In this document: positions 34,302-44,099 of the stretch, piece by piece
Numbering within the stretch: position 1 is the stretch's first letter
Layout: each line of letters starts with the position of its first letter
Assembly: GCF_000368925.1 (NCBI RefSeq)
Contig: NZ_KB849756.1
Location: 2,816,416 to 2,880,415 of the forward strand
Direction of reading: 5' to 3'
DNA length: 64,000 bases
Origin: Acinetobacter bereziniae LMG 1003 = CIP 70.12
Lineage (GTDB): Bacteria; Pseudomonadota; Gammaproteobacteria; Pseudomonadales; Moraxellaceae
Translations under genes and position numbers: made by a program
Notes under the pieces: model-generated
Database searches by the model: none
What the model was told of the DNA's origin: nothing
Seen by the model: only the letters and a program-made list of their open reading frames with translations

Positions 34302-35096
34302 ATGAATAAAAAACTAAAAATTGGGGATATTGTGGAAAATACTAAAAAATTTGCGGTTTTAATTGATGCTGATAATTCATCTGTGAACTCAATTTCGTCG
34401 GTATTGGAGGAAGTGGCAAAATATGGGATTGCCAGTGTAAAGCGTGTTTATGGGGATTGGAGCAGTGATTCTCTAAAAAAATGGAGAGAAGTCTTATTGC
34501 CGCATGCGATTACCCCTGTACAGCAATTTGCATATACCAGCGGTAAAGATGCTACAGATATGATTTTGATCATTGATGCGATGGATTTATTGTATGGTGG
34601 TGCATTGGATGGCTTTTGTATTGTGTCTAGTGATAGTGATTTTACCCCTTTGGCTTCAAGAATAAGGGAAAGTGGTTTAGTTGTTTATGGTTTTGGGCGT
34701 AAGAAAACACCTGAGCCATTTAAAAAAGCCTGTGATAAATTTATTTCGATTGAAAACTTGATTGCTGAAGAGAAAGAAGAAGAAAAACAAAGTACTGAAA
34801 CTAAAAATAATGAAGATACCAAAAAACCTTCTCCAATCGATAAAGAAGAAACGAAAGCACCCATTGATAAAGCCACTTTAAATTTGATTTATAAGGCGGT
34901 AAAAGACAACTCAGATGACAACGGTTGGGCATATCTAGGTTCTATTGGTACCTATTTAAGTACAGTAAAGCCAGATTTTGATACTCGTGATTATGGTTAT
35001 ACGAAGTTATCAGGACTGATAAAAGCTGTGGAAGTCTTTGAAACTAAAATAGAGGGGAGTCAAATGTTTCTTAAAAAGCGTAAAAAACAGAGCTAA
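34302..35096 (+). CDS. NYN-domain ribonuclease-like protein with OST-HTH/LOTUS domain
   Basis: A 264-residue protein of the LabA/DUF88 group. Residues about 15-150 form a NYN (PIN-like) nuclease fold with the acidic site in place: Asp22/Asp24 in LIDADNSS, Asp83/Asp86 in KDATDM, and Asp111/Asp113 in SSDSDFTPL. A charged Glu/Lys-rich linker follows (about 158-195), then a C-terminal OST-HTH/LOTUS module (NGWAYLGSIGTYL, DYGYTKLSGLIK) that binds RNA in other proteins. A role in RNA cleavage is inferred. The zincin-like gene starts five bases after its stop, so the two are probably cotranscribed. Confidence 0.88.
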   Translation: MNKKLKIGDIVENTKKFAVLIDADNSSVNSISSVLEEVAKYGIASVKRVYGDWSSDSLKKWREVLLPHAITPVQQFAYTSGKDATDMILIIDAMDLLYGGALDGFCIVSSDSDFTPLASRIRESGLVVYGFGRKKTPEPFKKACDKFISIENLIAEEKEEEKQSTETKNNEDTKKPSPIDKEETKAPIDKATLNLIYKAVKDNSDDNGWAYLGSIGTYLSTVKPDFDTRDYGYTKLSGLIKAVEVFETKIEGSQMFLKKRKKQS

Positions 35097-35101
35097 ATTC
35101 A

Positions 35102-35860
35102 ATGTGGAAAAAACTTCGAATTGCAATTTTATTGATCATTCTGCTTATTGTAGGAATGAATGCTTGGCGAGATATGAATCAAGATTGGACAAAACCGATT
35201 GTGGTTTTACTCCATCCGATCAATGCAGATGGACAAGTCTCCACGTCTCATTATATACAGCAAATTTCTGTCGATGATTTACAGGAGATGACGCATTATT
35301 TGGCGCAGCAATCTCAACTTTTCCGTGGTCAAGCGCTATCTTTTCATTTTCAACTTGGGCGTGAATTAAATACTCTGCCGCCAAAGTTTCCTGAATCTTC
35401 AAGTATATTCAATACGATAATATGGAGTCTAAAGTTCAGGTTCTATGCATGGAACCAACATCAAGGAGTAGATGGAACGCCATCTGTGACCTTGTATTTG
35501 AATTATTATGATCCAAAGTTACAGAAAGTTTTAAAGCACTCAACTGCCTTAGAACGTGGGCGTATTGGCTCAGTCAACTTATTTGCCTCACCAAAGCAAA
35601 GTGCAAGTAATCAAGTTGTCTTAGTACATGAGTTATTACATACCTTTGGTGCGCAAGATAAATATGATTTATCGACAGGACAGCCTCTTTATCCAACAGG
35701 TTATGCAAATCCTGAGCAACAACCACTTTACCCGCAACAGCGCGCAGAAATTATGGGCGGTTATATTCCACTTTCCCAAAGCAAAAGTAAAACCCCTGAA
35801 CATTTGGAAGATACCATGATCAGTCGCTTAACTGCACAAGAGATGGGGTGGGTAAAATAG
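35102..35860 (+). CDS. Membrane-anchored zincin-like putative metallopeptidase
   Basis: A 252-residue protein with an N-terminal signal anchor (about 5-20, LRIAILLIILLIVGM). Near the C-terminus is the motif HELLHTFGAQD (His176, Glu177, His180, Gly183, Asp186), the HExxHxxGxxD pattern of metzincin-like proteases. The soluble part would lie in the periplasm. No propeptide or Met-turn can be assigned with confidence, and I do not recognise a named family. It is linked to the NYN-OST-HTH gene by five bases. The function is unknown. Confidence 0.7.
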   Translation: MWKKLRIAILLIILLIVGMNAWRDMNQDWTKPIVVLLHPINADGQVSTSHYIQQISVDDLQEMTHYLAQQSQLFRGQALSFHFQLGRELNTLPPKFPESSSIFNTIIWSLKFRFYAWNQHQGVDGTPSVTLYLNYYDPKLQKVLKHSTALERGRIGSVNLFASPKQSASNQVVLVHELLHTFGAQDKYDLSTGQPLYPTGYANPEQQPLYPQQRAEIMGGYIPLSQSKSKTPEHLEDTMISRLTAQEMGWVK

Positions 35861-35971
35861 TATCTAGGGAATGCTGTTATTTTGTTGATTTCGTATAAAG
35901 GCAATATTTTATATGCTTTAGATGCAGATTTTATACAGACAAGATGCTGAATTAGATCAACAATCAAATCA

Positions 35972-36559
35972 ATGAATAACAAACAAGAGAAGAATATGCG
36001 TACAGTCGGAAATGATTTAGTTCGTCACCAACTCCATGAAAACCGCAAATGGTATCTTTTACTTGGGGCATTGTTGGTCATCTTTGGATTGGTCTTATTG
36101 GCTTCATTGGGTATGGCAACACTTACAGTTGTCGTACTGTTTGGTGCGTTGATGATGATTGGTGGGGTTTTGCATCTTATCGCAGCATTTAAAATTTTTG
36201 ATGGCGGGTTCCGCTGGCTTTGGGCATTGTTTGGTGTGCTGTATCTGATTGCTGGATATTATGCATTTAAGTCACCCGTGACTACCGCAGTGGTGCTTAC
36301 CAATCTTCTGGCAATTGCTTTATTGATTGGTGGTTTTATTCGTATTTTTAATGCTTTTATGCTCAAGCCAATGTCTGGATGGGGATGGACATTATTTTCA
36401 GGTTTATTAACTTTGGCAACTGGGGCAATTATTTTGGCTTCACCAGATGCTCCTTTTTGGGTACTTGGATTATTCTTAGGCGTAGATATTTTATTTCAAG
36501 GAGTGAATTACCTGACTTTTGCCGCAGCAATTAAGCAGATTCCTCCTGCAAGTCACTAA
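35972..36559 (+). CDS. HdeD-family (DUF308) membrane protein
   Basis: A 195-residue protein with about six membrane helices in three pairs, including GALLVIFGLVLLASLGMATL in part and ALFGVLYLIAGYYAF, the repeat architecture of HdeD/DUF308. E. coli HdeD contributes to acid resistance at high density; the role here is inferred. The polar leader (residues 1-30) is cytoplasmic. It stands alone before a bidirectional terminator. Confidence 0.85.
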   Translation: MNNKQEKNMRTVGNDLVRHQLHENRKWYLLLGALLVIFGLVLLASLGMATLTVVVLFGALMMIGGVLHLIAAFKIFDGGFRWLWALFGVLYLIAGYYAFKSPVTTAVVLTNLLAIALLIGGFIRIFNAFMLKPMSGWGWTLFSGLLTLATGAIILASPDAPFWVLGLFLGVDILFQGVNYLTFAAAIKQIPPASH

Positions 36560-36591
36560 TTTAATCTTTGCTTCTAAAATAGATCAATAAT

Positions 36592-36628
36592 AAAAAAACG
36601 CCTGATGTGTTACATCGGGCGTTTTTAT
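36592..36628. terminator. Bidirectional terminator
   Basis: AAAAAACGCCTGATGT pairs with ACATCGGGCGTTTTT (one G-T pair) between the convergent hdeD-like and AhpD-like genes. Confidence 0.85.
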
Positions 36629-36695
36629 TTTGCCGTTTCAATTGATGAAATTTGATCTTTTCAGGTACTTAATTTAAAAAATGAATGTTTACAAC

Positions 36696-37148
36696 TTATT
36701 CAGGCGCAACACGATATTGACTAGAAATAGCAATGCGATTCCATGTGTTAATCACAATGCCAATCCATTCAATTGCAGTAATTTCAGCACTAGATAAATG
36801 TTGCGCTGCCTGCTCATAAGCTTGATCAGGAAAATGATGCTGGGCAAGCAATGTGATTTCTTCAATTAAAATTAACGCTGCACGTTCTTTTTGATTAAAG
36901 TATTCGCTTTCACGCCAAGCACTGATCAGGGCGATACGATCAGTCGTCTCACCTGCTTTAACTGCATCTTGGGTATGCATGCGCACACAAAAAGCACATT
37001 GGTTGATTTGAGAAGCGCGTAATTTCAATAAATGTGAAAAACCTATATCTAGCCCAGCTTGTTGAACTTTTTGCATAGATAAGTTTTCAAGTTCGATGAC
37101 CGTTTTATAGAGTTCAGGGGCAGTTTTACCGAGATTTATACGTTGCAT
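36696..37148 (-). CDS. AhpD-like carboxymuconolactone decarboxylase family protein
   Basis: A 150-residue helical protein with the redox motif CAFCVRMH (Cys51, Cys54, His58), typical of the AhpD/YkuV-like alkylhydroperoxidase subgroup rather than of true lactone decarboxylases. It probably reduces peroxides or acts as a thiol oxidoreductase. Divergent from the glycerate kinase gene, with about 100 bases between starts. Confidence 0.88.
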   Translation of the reverse strand: MQRINLGKTAPELYKTVIELENLSMQKVQQAGLDIGFSHLLKLRASQINQCAFCVRMHTQDAVKAGETTDRIALISAWRESEYFNQKERAALILIEEITLLAQHHFPDQAYEQAAQHLSSAEITAIEWIGIVINTWNRIAISSQYRVAPE

Positions 37149-37248
37149 AATGATTATTTCTTGAGTGTTAATTTTTTCACTTCACAGTTTATTCGCTATA
37201 AAAAAATCGTTATGTTATTTTTTGAATATCACCAAAATAAATTTTCTC

Positions 37249-38385
37249 ATGACTAAAGTTTTTGTTCTTGCTCCAGACTCATTTAAAGAAAGTATGACGG
37301 CTGAACAAGCCTGTTTTGCAATGCAACGTGGCATTGAAAAAGTCATTGCTAATGCGCAGTTTATTCATGTACCTATGGCTGACGGTGGTGAAGGAACCGT
37401 TGATGCTTTAGTCGCTGCTCGGGATGGTCGTAAAGTACATTTTGAAGTCACAGGTCCTTTGATCGATCAAAATGTTCAAAGCTATTTAGGTTTAATTGAT
37501 GATGGCAAAACAGCCGTTATTGAAATGGCGATGGTGAATGGTATTCACTTGATCGAAAAATCCCAACGTAATCCTTTAGTGACAACAACGATGGGTACAG
37601 GTGAAATGATCAAAGCAGCATTAGGGTTGGGGGTGTCTAAAATCATTATCGGTTTAGGGGGCAGTGTCACCAACGATGCAGGTGCAGGAATGGCACAAGC
37701 ATTGGGAGCAAAATTTTTAGATAAAAATATGCACATTGTGAATGTTGGTGGTGGGCAACTGGGACAAATTGAAAGCATTGATATTTCGCAATTGGATCAG
37801 CGTTTAAAGCAGACAGAGATTGTCATTGCCAGTGATGTGACGAATCCTTTATATGGAGCCTCTGGTGCTTCATATGTGTTCGCCCCACAAAAAGGAGCAA
37901 CACCAGAGATGGTTGAAAAACTTGATCAAAATTTAAAATATTTTGCGGAGTTGGTAAAACATCAATTAAATGTCGATGTTGCCGATGTACAGGGGGCGGG
38001 TGCAGCAGGTGGTTTAGGTTTTGGTCTGATGGTATTTACAGGTGCGAAAATACGTTCAGGCGTTGAGCTTGTGATTGAAGAAACTCAACTTGCTGAAAAA
38101 GTTGCGAAAGCTGATTATGTTTTGACTGGAGAAGGTGGTATGGATTTTCAGACCAAGTTCGGTAAAACCCCTTTTGGAGTGGCGCAAGTTGCTAAGAAGT
38201 TGAATAAACCAGTGATTGCTTTTGCTGGGTACGTGGGGCAAGGAATTGAGGAGTTATACACTGAAGGTTTTACTGCAATTTTCGGAATTGTTGATGGTGC
38301 TTGTGACTTACAAACAGCGTTGAAGCAAGGTGAGCAAAATTTAGAACGCTGTTGTGAAAATGTGGCTCGCTTAATCAATCTATAG
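37249..38385 (+). CDS. Glycerate kinase (GarK/GlxK family)
   Basis: Phosphorylates D-glycerate, an entry to glycolysis from glyoxylate or sugar-acid breakdown. The 378-residue protein starts VFVLAPDSFKESMTAEQAC and carries VPMADGGEGTVDAL, GLGGSVTNDAGAG and VLTGEGGMDFQTKFGK, all family signatures. The frame opens 28 codons earlier at 37165, but those residues look like untranslated leader; ATG at 37249 gives the normal size. No glyoxylate or glucarate genes are adjacent, so pathway context is not local. Confidence 0.92.
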   Translation: MTKVFVLAPDSFKESMTAEQACFAMQRGIEKVIANAQFIHVPMADGGEGTVDALVAARDGRKVHFEVTGPLIDQNVQSYLGLIDDGKTAVIEMAMVNGIHLIEKSQRNPLVTTTMGTGEMIKAALGLGVSKIIIGLGGSVTNDAGAGMAQALGAKFLDKNMHIVNVGGGQLGQIESIDISQLDQRLKQTEIVIASDVTNPLYGASGASYVFAPQKGATPEMVEKLDQNLKYFAELVKHQLNVDVADVQGAGAAGGLGFGLMVFTGAKIRSGVELVIEETQLAEKVAKADYVLTGEGGMDFQTKFGKTPFGVAQVAKKLNKPVIAFAGYVGQGIEELYTEGFTAIFGIVDGACDLQTALKQGEQNLERCCENVARLINL

Positions 38386-38565
38386 TGTTTCTAGATCGAG
38401 TAAATTTTGATTGTTTTTTATAGAGGTTGAATCTTTTATCTTCAATATTTCTCGATCTTCGATCCAGGGTAAAGCGTCAATTCACGACTTGATCATGAGC
38501 TTAAACTACATAATTTCATGATAGCTCTGCTAAACTAACGACCATCCATAAAGTGATGAGTGAAA

Positions 38566-40557
38566 ATGAGTTTAGCCAACCTGATTGATGAATTAAACCC
38601 TCAACAAAAACAAGCTGCTACGACTAAAAACAAGCATAGTCTAGTGCTTGCAGGGGCAGGTTGTGGCAAAACAAAAACCATTGTCGCTCGTGCTGCATAT
38701 CTCATAGATCAAGGTATTCCTGCGAATCAAATTCAGATTTTGACCTTTACTCGTCGTTCTGCCAGTGAAATTGTAGCAAGAGTAGAGTTGGCATTGGGTG
38801 ATCAGGCGAGAGGATTACGCGCTTCGACATTCCACACCTTTTGCATGTATCTACTGCGCCGTGCACCGAAAGCATTTGGTCTGGATCAGTTTTCAATCAT
38901 TGATCGTGATGATCAATTGATGTTATTTCGTTTGATTCGGGGCAAGGATGATAAAAACAACCCGAATGCGTTACCCAAGCCACAACAACTTTGTGATTTA
39001 TATTCTTTTGCTCGCAATACCCGTCAAAAACTCAGCTTAGCTTTAGAAAAACAGTTGCCTGAGTTTTTAGAATATAAAGATCAAATTGCTGAAATTATGA
39101 AAGAGTACGAAAGCCGTAAACGCACTCGTAGCTTTCTCGATTACGATGATATTCTGGCTGTTGTTGCATCGGCTTTGGCGCAATCTGAGGGATTGGTTGA
39201 ATATGTGGCAAGCCTATGTCAATACATGCTGGTTGATGAAATGCAGGATACCAATCCTTTGCAATGGGCGATTTTAGAACCGTTGAAAGAAAAAACCTCA
39301 TTGTTTTGTGTCGGTGATGATGCACAATCTATTTATGGATTTCGTGGTGCAGATTTTGAAAACATTCATCATTTCAAAGATCGAGTACCAAACGCAGAGA
39401 TTTTCAAATTAGAAAAAAATTATCGGTCTACGCAAGAGATTTTAGACCTCTCCAATTGGCTATTGGAGCAAAGCCCGATTCATTATGATAAAAAACTAGA
39501 AGCTTACCGCGGCGATGGTCTTAAACCACGTATGCATGTTTTCCCAAACGAGTTTGATGAAGCAAAGTGGATTGCAATCGACATTAAAGAACGTCATTTG
39601 TTGGAAGGCTCGGCATGGAATGATCATATGGTCTTGGTGCGTTCAGCTTTTGCTGCCAGACATATCGAAGCTGCATTTATTCAAGCCAATGTTCCATACC
39701 GGTTTATTGGTGGGATGAAATTACTTGAAACGGCACATGTCAAAGACTTGTTGAGTTTATTGCGTGTGATTGCCAATCCGTTTGATGATATTGCTTGGAT
39801 GCGTTTCTTAACCCTTTGGAATGGTGTTGGTGATGTCGGTGCAAGTAAGCTTGCTCAACAGCTGTTACTTGATCCTGATATTGAAAAAATTACGGAGAAA
39901 CTTGAGAAATTTGGGCGTATTCCAGATCATACCTTGTTGATCATGAAGCAAATGAGTGTGTTGAAAACTGAAGTTGAAGCTTGTGTTCGGCTTGGTGTTG
40001 AAGCAATTCTGAATCAGTTAGAAGAAAATTATGCTAAAAAGGACTGGCATAAACGCGTGGGTGATTTTGATCTGGTTAAACAGCTTGCCTCAAAACATAG
40101 CCAATTAAGTGAGTTTTTAGAAGAGTATGTGCTTGACCCTGTTTCAATTAGTGAGATCGAACGTCAGTCGCAAGATGATGTGGTAACACTGATTACGATT
40201 CATTCTGCAAAGGGCACTGAACAAAAAGTGTGTTATGTTGCCAATGTATCCGCAGGACAATATCCACATGCACGGGCGCAAGGTAATTTTGATGAGGTTG
40301 AGGAAGAACGTCGAGTTCTTTATGTGGCGTTAACACGTGCGCAGAATGAGCTGATTTTGACTAAGCAGAATTTAAACTTTTGGGCACATCGTCAGACAGA
40401 TGAACAAGGCAGAGAAATTGAAAGTTATTTCTTCAATGATTTAACTCGAAATTTATGTACAACAGAAACCCATTACAGACAACGAGAACAAACGGTTAAA
40501 AGTGCTTTAATCGAGCGACAAGCGATTAATTTAGATTTTGGCATTGATCTGGATTAA
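38566..40557 (+). CDS. UvrD/Rep-family DNA helicase
   Basis: A 663-residue superfamily 1A helicase. Motif I is VLAGAGCGKTKT (Cys in place of the commoner Ser/Pro). Other motifs seen are ILTFTRRSASEI, STFHTFC, YMLVDEMQDTN, CVGDDAQSIYGFRGAD, LEKNYRST, ITIHSAKGTEQ and LYVALTRAQ. It is shorter than UvrD or Rep (about 670-720) and lacks an obvious C-terminal extension, so it is a stand-alone member of unknown role, probably in repair or recombination. An upstream in-frame GTG at 38560 is possible, but ATG at 38566 is preferred. Confidence 0.88.
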   Translation: MSLANLIDELNPQQKQAATTKNKHSLVLAGAGCGKTKTIVARAAYLIDQGIPANQIQILTFTRRSASEIVARVELALGDQARGLRASTFHTFCMYLLRRAPKAFGLDQFSIIDRDDQLMLFRLIRGKDDKNNPNALPKPQQLCDLYSFARNTRQKLSLALEKQLPEFLEYKDQIAEIMKEYESRKRTRSFLDYDDILAVVASALAQSEGLVEYVASLCQYMLVDEMQDTNPLQWAILEPLKEKTSLFCVGDDAQSIYGFRGADFENIHHFKDRVPNAEIFKLEKNYRSTQEILDLSNWLLEQSPIHYDKKLEAYRGDGLKPRMHVFPNEFDEAKWIAIDIKERHLLEGSAWNDHMVLVRSAFAARHIEAAFIQANVPYRFIGGMKLLETAHVKDLLSLLRVIANPFDDIAWMRFLTLWNGVGDVGASKLAQQLLLDPDIEKITEKLEKFGRIPDHTLLIMKQMSVLKTEVEACVRLGVEAILNQLEENYAKKDWHKRVGDFDLVKQLASKHSQLSEFLEEYVLDPVSISEIERQSQDDVVTLITIHSAKGTEQKVCYVANVSAGQYPHARAQGNFDEVEEERRVLYVALTRAQNELILTKQNLNFWAHRQTDEQGREIESYFFNDLTRNLCTTETHYRQREQTVKSALIERQAINLDFGIDLD

Positions 40558-40642
40558 ACTATAGCAATCGTTTTTCATTCAAAAAGTAGGTAGGCGAGTG
40601 CTTTTTGATGTTTTTTGCCTCGTTTATATTTAAGGTTGTAAG

Positions 40643-40894
40643 ATGAAAATTTTAGTTCGTAGTTTAGAACGCACTGTAACAGAAGCTGAATTATTAGAGT
40701 TGTTCCAACAATTTGGCACAGTGAATTCTTGTACATTGGTGCTGGATGCGACCACGGGAAAATCAAAAGGTTTTGCTTTTGTTGAAATGCCACATGGCAG
40801 AGAAGCTGTAAAAGCGATCAAAGGTTTGAATACTTTGCGTTTACATGGTCATGGGATTCGTGTCAAAGCTGCTGAAGAAAAACCAGAAGCTTAA
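40643..40894 (+). CDS. RRM-domain RNA-binding protein
   Basis: An 83-residue single RNA-recognition-motif protein: RNP2 is ILVRSL (residues 3-8) and RNP1 is KGFAFVEM (residues 42-49), with the betaalphabeta-betaalphabeta order intact. Bacterial RRM proteins of this type (as in cyanobacterial Rbp) bind RNA and are often cold-induced, but lack the glycine-rich tail here. It follows the UvrD-family gene by about 85 bases and has its own terminator. The target RNA is unknown. Confidence 0.9.
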   Translation: MKILVRSLERTVTEAELLELFQQFGTVNSCTLVLDATTGKSKGFAFVEMPHGREAVKAIKGLNTLRLHGHGIRVKAAEEKPEA

Positions 40895-41208
40895 ATCAAA
40901 AGAGGGAGCAGGGAGTGCTCCTTTTTATTGCAAATACGATTTATAAAAAAATATAAGATAATGATTTAAATGTATTTTATTGCTAGATTTTTTCTATTCA
41001 TTTTATTGACATTCGACATGGATAAAATTTATTGTGATTTTTGTGAAATAAAGATTAAGCTAAGTAAAGTATGTTGACACTTCACAGATACCTGCGACAG
41101 TGGACATTTTTTCATGCCTTGTTTATGTAGTTTTAACTGATAACACAATGCATGGTTGAAATATCAACAGGCACTATATAGTAAATGCCAAAATCTTAGG
41201 GAACATCC
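40895..41208. other. Intergenic region after the RRM gene
   Basis: About 310 bases. It holds the RRM terminator (40905-40929), then AT-rich sequence with a TTGACA-like -35 near 41073. No credible gene or RNA is seen in the rest. Confidence 0.4.
40905..40929 (+). terminator. Terminator of the RRM gene
   Basis: GGAGCA pairs with TGCTCC around GGGAG, followed by TTTTTATT. Confidence 0.8.
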
Positions 41209-41712
41209 ATGTCACGTGTAGCTCGCTTTCATGCAGACCGTACCAATCAAAAACTTTATTTTGCTCGTCTTTCATGTATGCAGGCAGAGCAGACAGAAAA
41301 TGTTCAGCAAGCCCAAGCTCAACGTGAAGCAGCCGTATTTCATTTACATGGCGCAGTTCTGGCATTTTTACAGGAATTGGTTCGTTATTATCGCTTAAAT
41401 GATTTGTCTCCTACGTTGAAGTCGATAGAAGAGAACATGGCAGCAAAAGGGCAAGTATCACCTGAAGTTTTGGTGATGCAAAAATTGGCAAAAGAAGGAT
41501 TTATTGCTGAGCTTAAAAGAGCATATCGACTTTGCCAATATGCACCTGAACCGAGTGCGCCAGAACCTGAAGACGAGACATCTTCTAATTTAATTATTAA
41601 AGTGACACAAACACCACAAGCATGGTTGCCAGATACCAGAATTTTAAGAGAATGGCATCGTGATTTATCACAACTTATTGATGGTTTTCGTAATGAAATG
41701 GTTGAATTCTGA
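41209..41712 (+). CDS. Conserved protein of unknown function (DUF6586-like)
   Basis: A 167-residue, largely helical soluble protein. The start SRVARFHADRTNQKLYFARL and the central HLHGAVLAFLQELVRYY recall the DUF6586-type small protein found beside SlyX or recombination genes in pseudomonads; the match is from memory and moderate. No active-site motif is seen. The following small gene starts about 110 bases later on the same strand and may share an operon. Confidence 0.55.
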   Translation: MSRVARFHADRTNQKLYFARLSCMQAEQTENVQQAQAQREAAVFHLHGAVLAFLQELVRYYRLNDLSPTLKSIEENMAAKGQVSPEVLVMQKLAKEGFIAELKRAYRLCQYAPEPSAPEPEDETSSNLIIKVTQTPQAWLPDTRILREWHRDLSQLIDGFRNEMVEF

Positions 41713-41820
41713 TCTTTTTGATCAGATTCACTTGAAATTTTGTTTTAAATGACTATATAAAATATCTACAAGATGCAAAGTGCATTCAGTGCTTTGCCCC
41801 ATGTTGAGCATGGAGGATTT

Positions 41821-42099
41821 ATGTCTATCGAACAGTTAAAAGAGTTATTTGGGAATCAAGAAGCTATTTTGGAGTTAGTACAACTCGAAGGTGGTGAATT
41901 GGCATTGCGTAATGCAGGATCTGAAAAGGATCCATTGGTCACGATCCAATTTAATGAAGAAGTGAAAGCGTTATTGGGTGATCAAACACCAGCAATAGCT
42001 CAACAAATGATTCAAGCTGCATTATTCGCTTTACTTGAAAAGCAGGCGGATCAATGGCATGCGGAAGTTGTTGATGTGCAGCCGAAATATATGAGCTAG
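41821..42099 (+). CDS. Small acidic protein of unknown function
   Basis: A 92-residue, acidic, probably all-helical protein (IEQLKELFGNQEAILELVQLEG...). The frame opens at 41773, but ATG at 41821 has the excellent ribosome-binding site GGAGGA six bases upstream. No family recognised. It sits just before a bidirectional terminator, following the gene of unknown function on the same strand. Confidence 0.65.
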   Translation: MSIEQLKELFGNQEAILELVQLEGGELALRNAGSEKDPLVTIQFNEEVKALLGDQTPAIAQQMIQAALFALLEKQADQWHAEVVDVQPKYMS

Positions 42100-42130
42100 T
42101 ACAGCTAAGGTTTGGTTTTCTAAAATAAAT

Positions 42131-42160
42131 AAAAAACGCACTTTAAAGTGCGTTTTCTTT
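42131..42160. terminator. Bidirectional terminator
   Basis: AAAACGCACTTTAAAGTGCGTTTT is a near-perfect palindrome with A/T flanks between convergent genes (described in parts here). Confidence 0.85.
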
Positions 42161-42198
42161 GTCACTTGTTTTAAATGAGCTGAAAGCTCAATTCAAAT

Positions 42199-43917
42199 TC
42201 AATGCGTTGGTTCATGATGGTGTGCAATTTGAATTTGATTCAAAATATGATTGCTCATATTTTTCGCCATTTCCTCTTTTGCATAATAGACTTCACCAAC
42301 ATTGTCTTTACGAATAACTTCTGCCTCTTCTTTATTTTCAGCACAAACCAAAACTTGAATTTCTGGATTCAGTAATTTTGCTGTGTCGACAATTTTATGA
42401 ATATCGACAATATCCATCGGTGAAATAACCAATAGTCTTGCATGTTGAATATGCGCTTGAATAAGGACACTGGGTTCAGTGGCACGACCTGAAACTGCAG
42501 CAATACCTTTTTCACGTAAGTTTTCTACGATTTCACGATTTTCTTCTGCGATCACGACTTTAATACCATCTTCCATAAGTGTTTTGGTAATACGACGACC
42601 GACTTCACCATGACCGACAATCACCACTTGGTCACGCAAGTAAGCTTGATCGACTTCATCAGGAAGCATTGCCAAAGGGTCACCACTACGTTCAAGCAAG
42701 CGTGCTAAATGTGAGCGTTCACGAATCCAGTTCTGTACAGGCTCAATGGCTGAGAACAGGAATGAGTTTAAGGTAATCGAGAATAATGCACCTGCCAAAA
42801 TCAAGTTTTGTGCTTCAGGGCTGAGTAAGCCAAGTGAGAGACCGAGTGTGGCAAGGATAAATGAGAATTCCCCAATTTGTGCCAAACTTGCACCAACAGT
42901 CAATGCAGTATTGATCGGGTAGCGGAAGAATAAAACCAACGCCATTGCTGCGAGTGTTTTACCAATCATGATGATGGCAATCACGGCTAAAATATGTAAA
43001 GGTTGTTCAATAATAATGCGCGGATCAAATAACATTCCCACAGAAACGAAGAAGAGGATTGAGAAAATTTCTCTTAATGGTAAGGTTTCTTCTTCTGCAC
43101 GATGACTAAAATCAGACTCTTTTACCACCATCCCCGCAAAGAATGCGCCTAATGCCATAGAGACACCAAAGATCGCGTAAGAGCCATAGGCAATTGAAAC
43201 AGCTGCTGCAACCACTGTTAAGGTAAAAAGCTCTCTAGAACCCAAACGAGCGACATATTGCATGATCATTGGAACAAGGCGCTTACCAATAATGAGCATA
43301 AAGGCAATAAAGCCAGTGACTTTGAGTAGCGTGATGCCTAAGGTCATCCAAATGTTTTGATCTGACTCATGCCCTGCGATGGGGTGTCCTCCCAAAAGTA
43401 CTGCGGTTGCAGGAAGCAGAACCAAAACCAGTACCATGACCAGATCTTCGACCAATAACCAGCCGACTGCAATTTTACCATTGATCGAATCGAGTAAACC
43501 TTTGTCACCTAAAGCTTTCAATAAAACCACGGTACTAGCACAAGATAAACTTAAACCAAAGACCAGTGCAGATCCAAAACTCCATCCCCAAAACATGGAA
43601 ACAGCTATTCCCAATAACGTTGCAACTGCGATTTGTAAAATTGCACCAGGTAAAGCAATTCTTCGAACTTGCATTAAATCATTGAGGGAAAAATGCATGC
43701 CTACACCAAACATCAAAAACATCACGCCTAATTCAGCAAGCTGATTGGCAAGTGTGATGTCTGCGACTACACCGGGTGTATTAGGACTAATAATAATCCC
43801 TGCAATAAGATAACCAATCAAAGGAGGAAGGCGTAAACGTGCAGCGATATAGCCAAAAATGAGGGCTATACCAAAGCCAACTGCAAGCAAAATAATCAGA
43901 TCTACGTCATGAGGCAC
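42199..43917 (-). CDS. CPA2-family monovalent cation:proton antiporter (YbaL/Kef-like) with TrkA-N domain
   Basis: A 572-residue inner-membrane protein. About 12 helices (residues 1-390) are those of the CPA2 exchanger domain (VGFGIALIFGYIAARLRLPP, LMFGVGMHFSLNDLM). A Rossmann TrkA-N regulatory domain follows (about 410-540, VVIVGHGEVGRRITKTLM), with no C-terminal TrkA-C. This resembles YbaL and KefB/C, which move K+ or Na+ against protons. The C-terminus is His-rich (IAHHHEPTH). Gene is monocistronic. Confidence 0.85.
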   Translation of the reverse strand: MPHDVDLIILLAVGFGIALIFGYIAARLRLPPLIGYLIAGIIISPNTPGVVADITLANQLAELGVMFLMFGVGMHFSLNDLMQVRRIALPGAILQIAVATLLGIAVSMFWGWSFGSALVFGLSLSCASTVVLLKALGDKGLLDSINGKIAVGWLLVEDLVMVLVLVLLPATAVLLGGHPIAGHESDQNIWMTLGITLLKVTGFIAFMLIIGKRLVPMIMQYVARLGSRELFTLTVVAAAVSIAYGSYAIFGVSMALGAFFAGMVVKESDFSHRAEEETLPLREIFSILFFVSVGMLFDPRIIIEQPLHILAVIAIIMIGKTLAAMALVLFFRYPINTALTVGASLAQIGEFSFILATLGLSLGLLSPEAQNLILAGALFSITLNSFLFSAIEPVQNWIRERSHLARLLERSGDPLAMLPDEVDQAYLRDQVVIVGHGEVGRRITKTLMEDGIKVVIAEENREIVENLREKGIAAVSGRATEPSVLIQAHIQHARLLVISPMDIVDIHKIVDTAKLLNPEIQVLVCAENKEEAEVIRKDNVGEVYYAKEEMAKNMSNHILNQIQIAHHHEPTH

Positions 43918-44053
43918 TAAATACTCCTTAATTTTTAGGAGAAATCATTCAAAAAATCATTTCTAAAAGGGTATGGCTCTAGTTGAAACCATATAAAATG
44001 CACGAATAGTGCCAAATTTGATGAAGATTTTAACAAGTTGAAGAAAAAAAAGG

Positions 44054-44086
44054 CAAAAAAAACGACCCAAATGGATCGTATTTTTT
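44054..44086 (-). terminator. Terminator of rpmB-rpmG
   Basis: Read leftward, ACGATCC and GGGTCGT pair (one T-G pair) around ATTT, followed by eight T residues. Confidence 0.75.
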
Positions 44087-44099
44087 AAGAAAACTAAAA

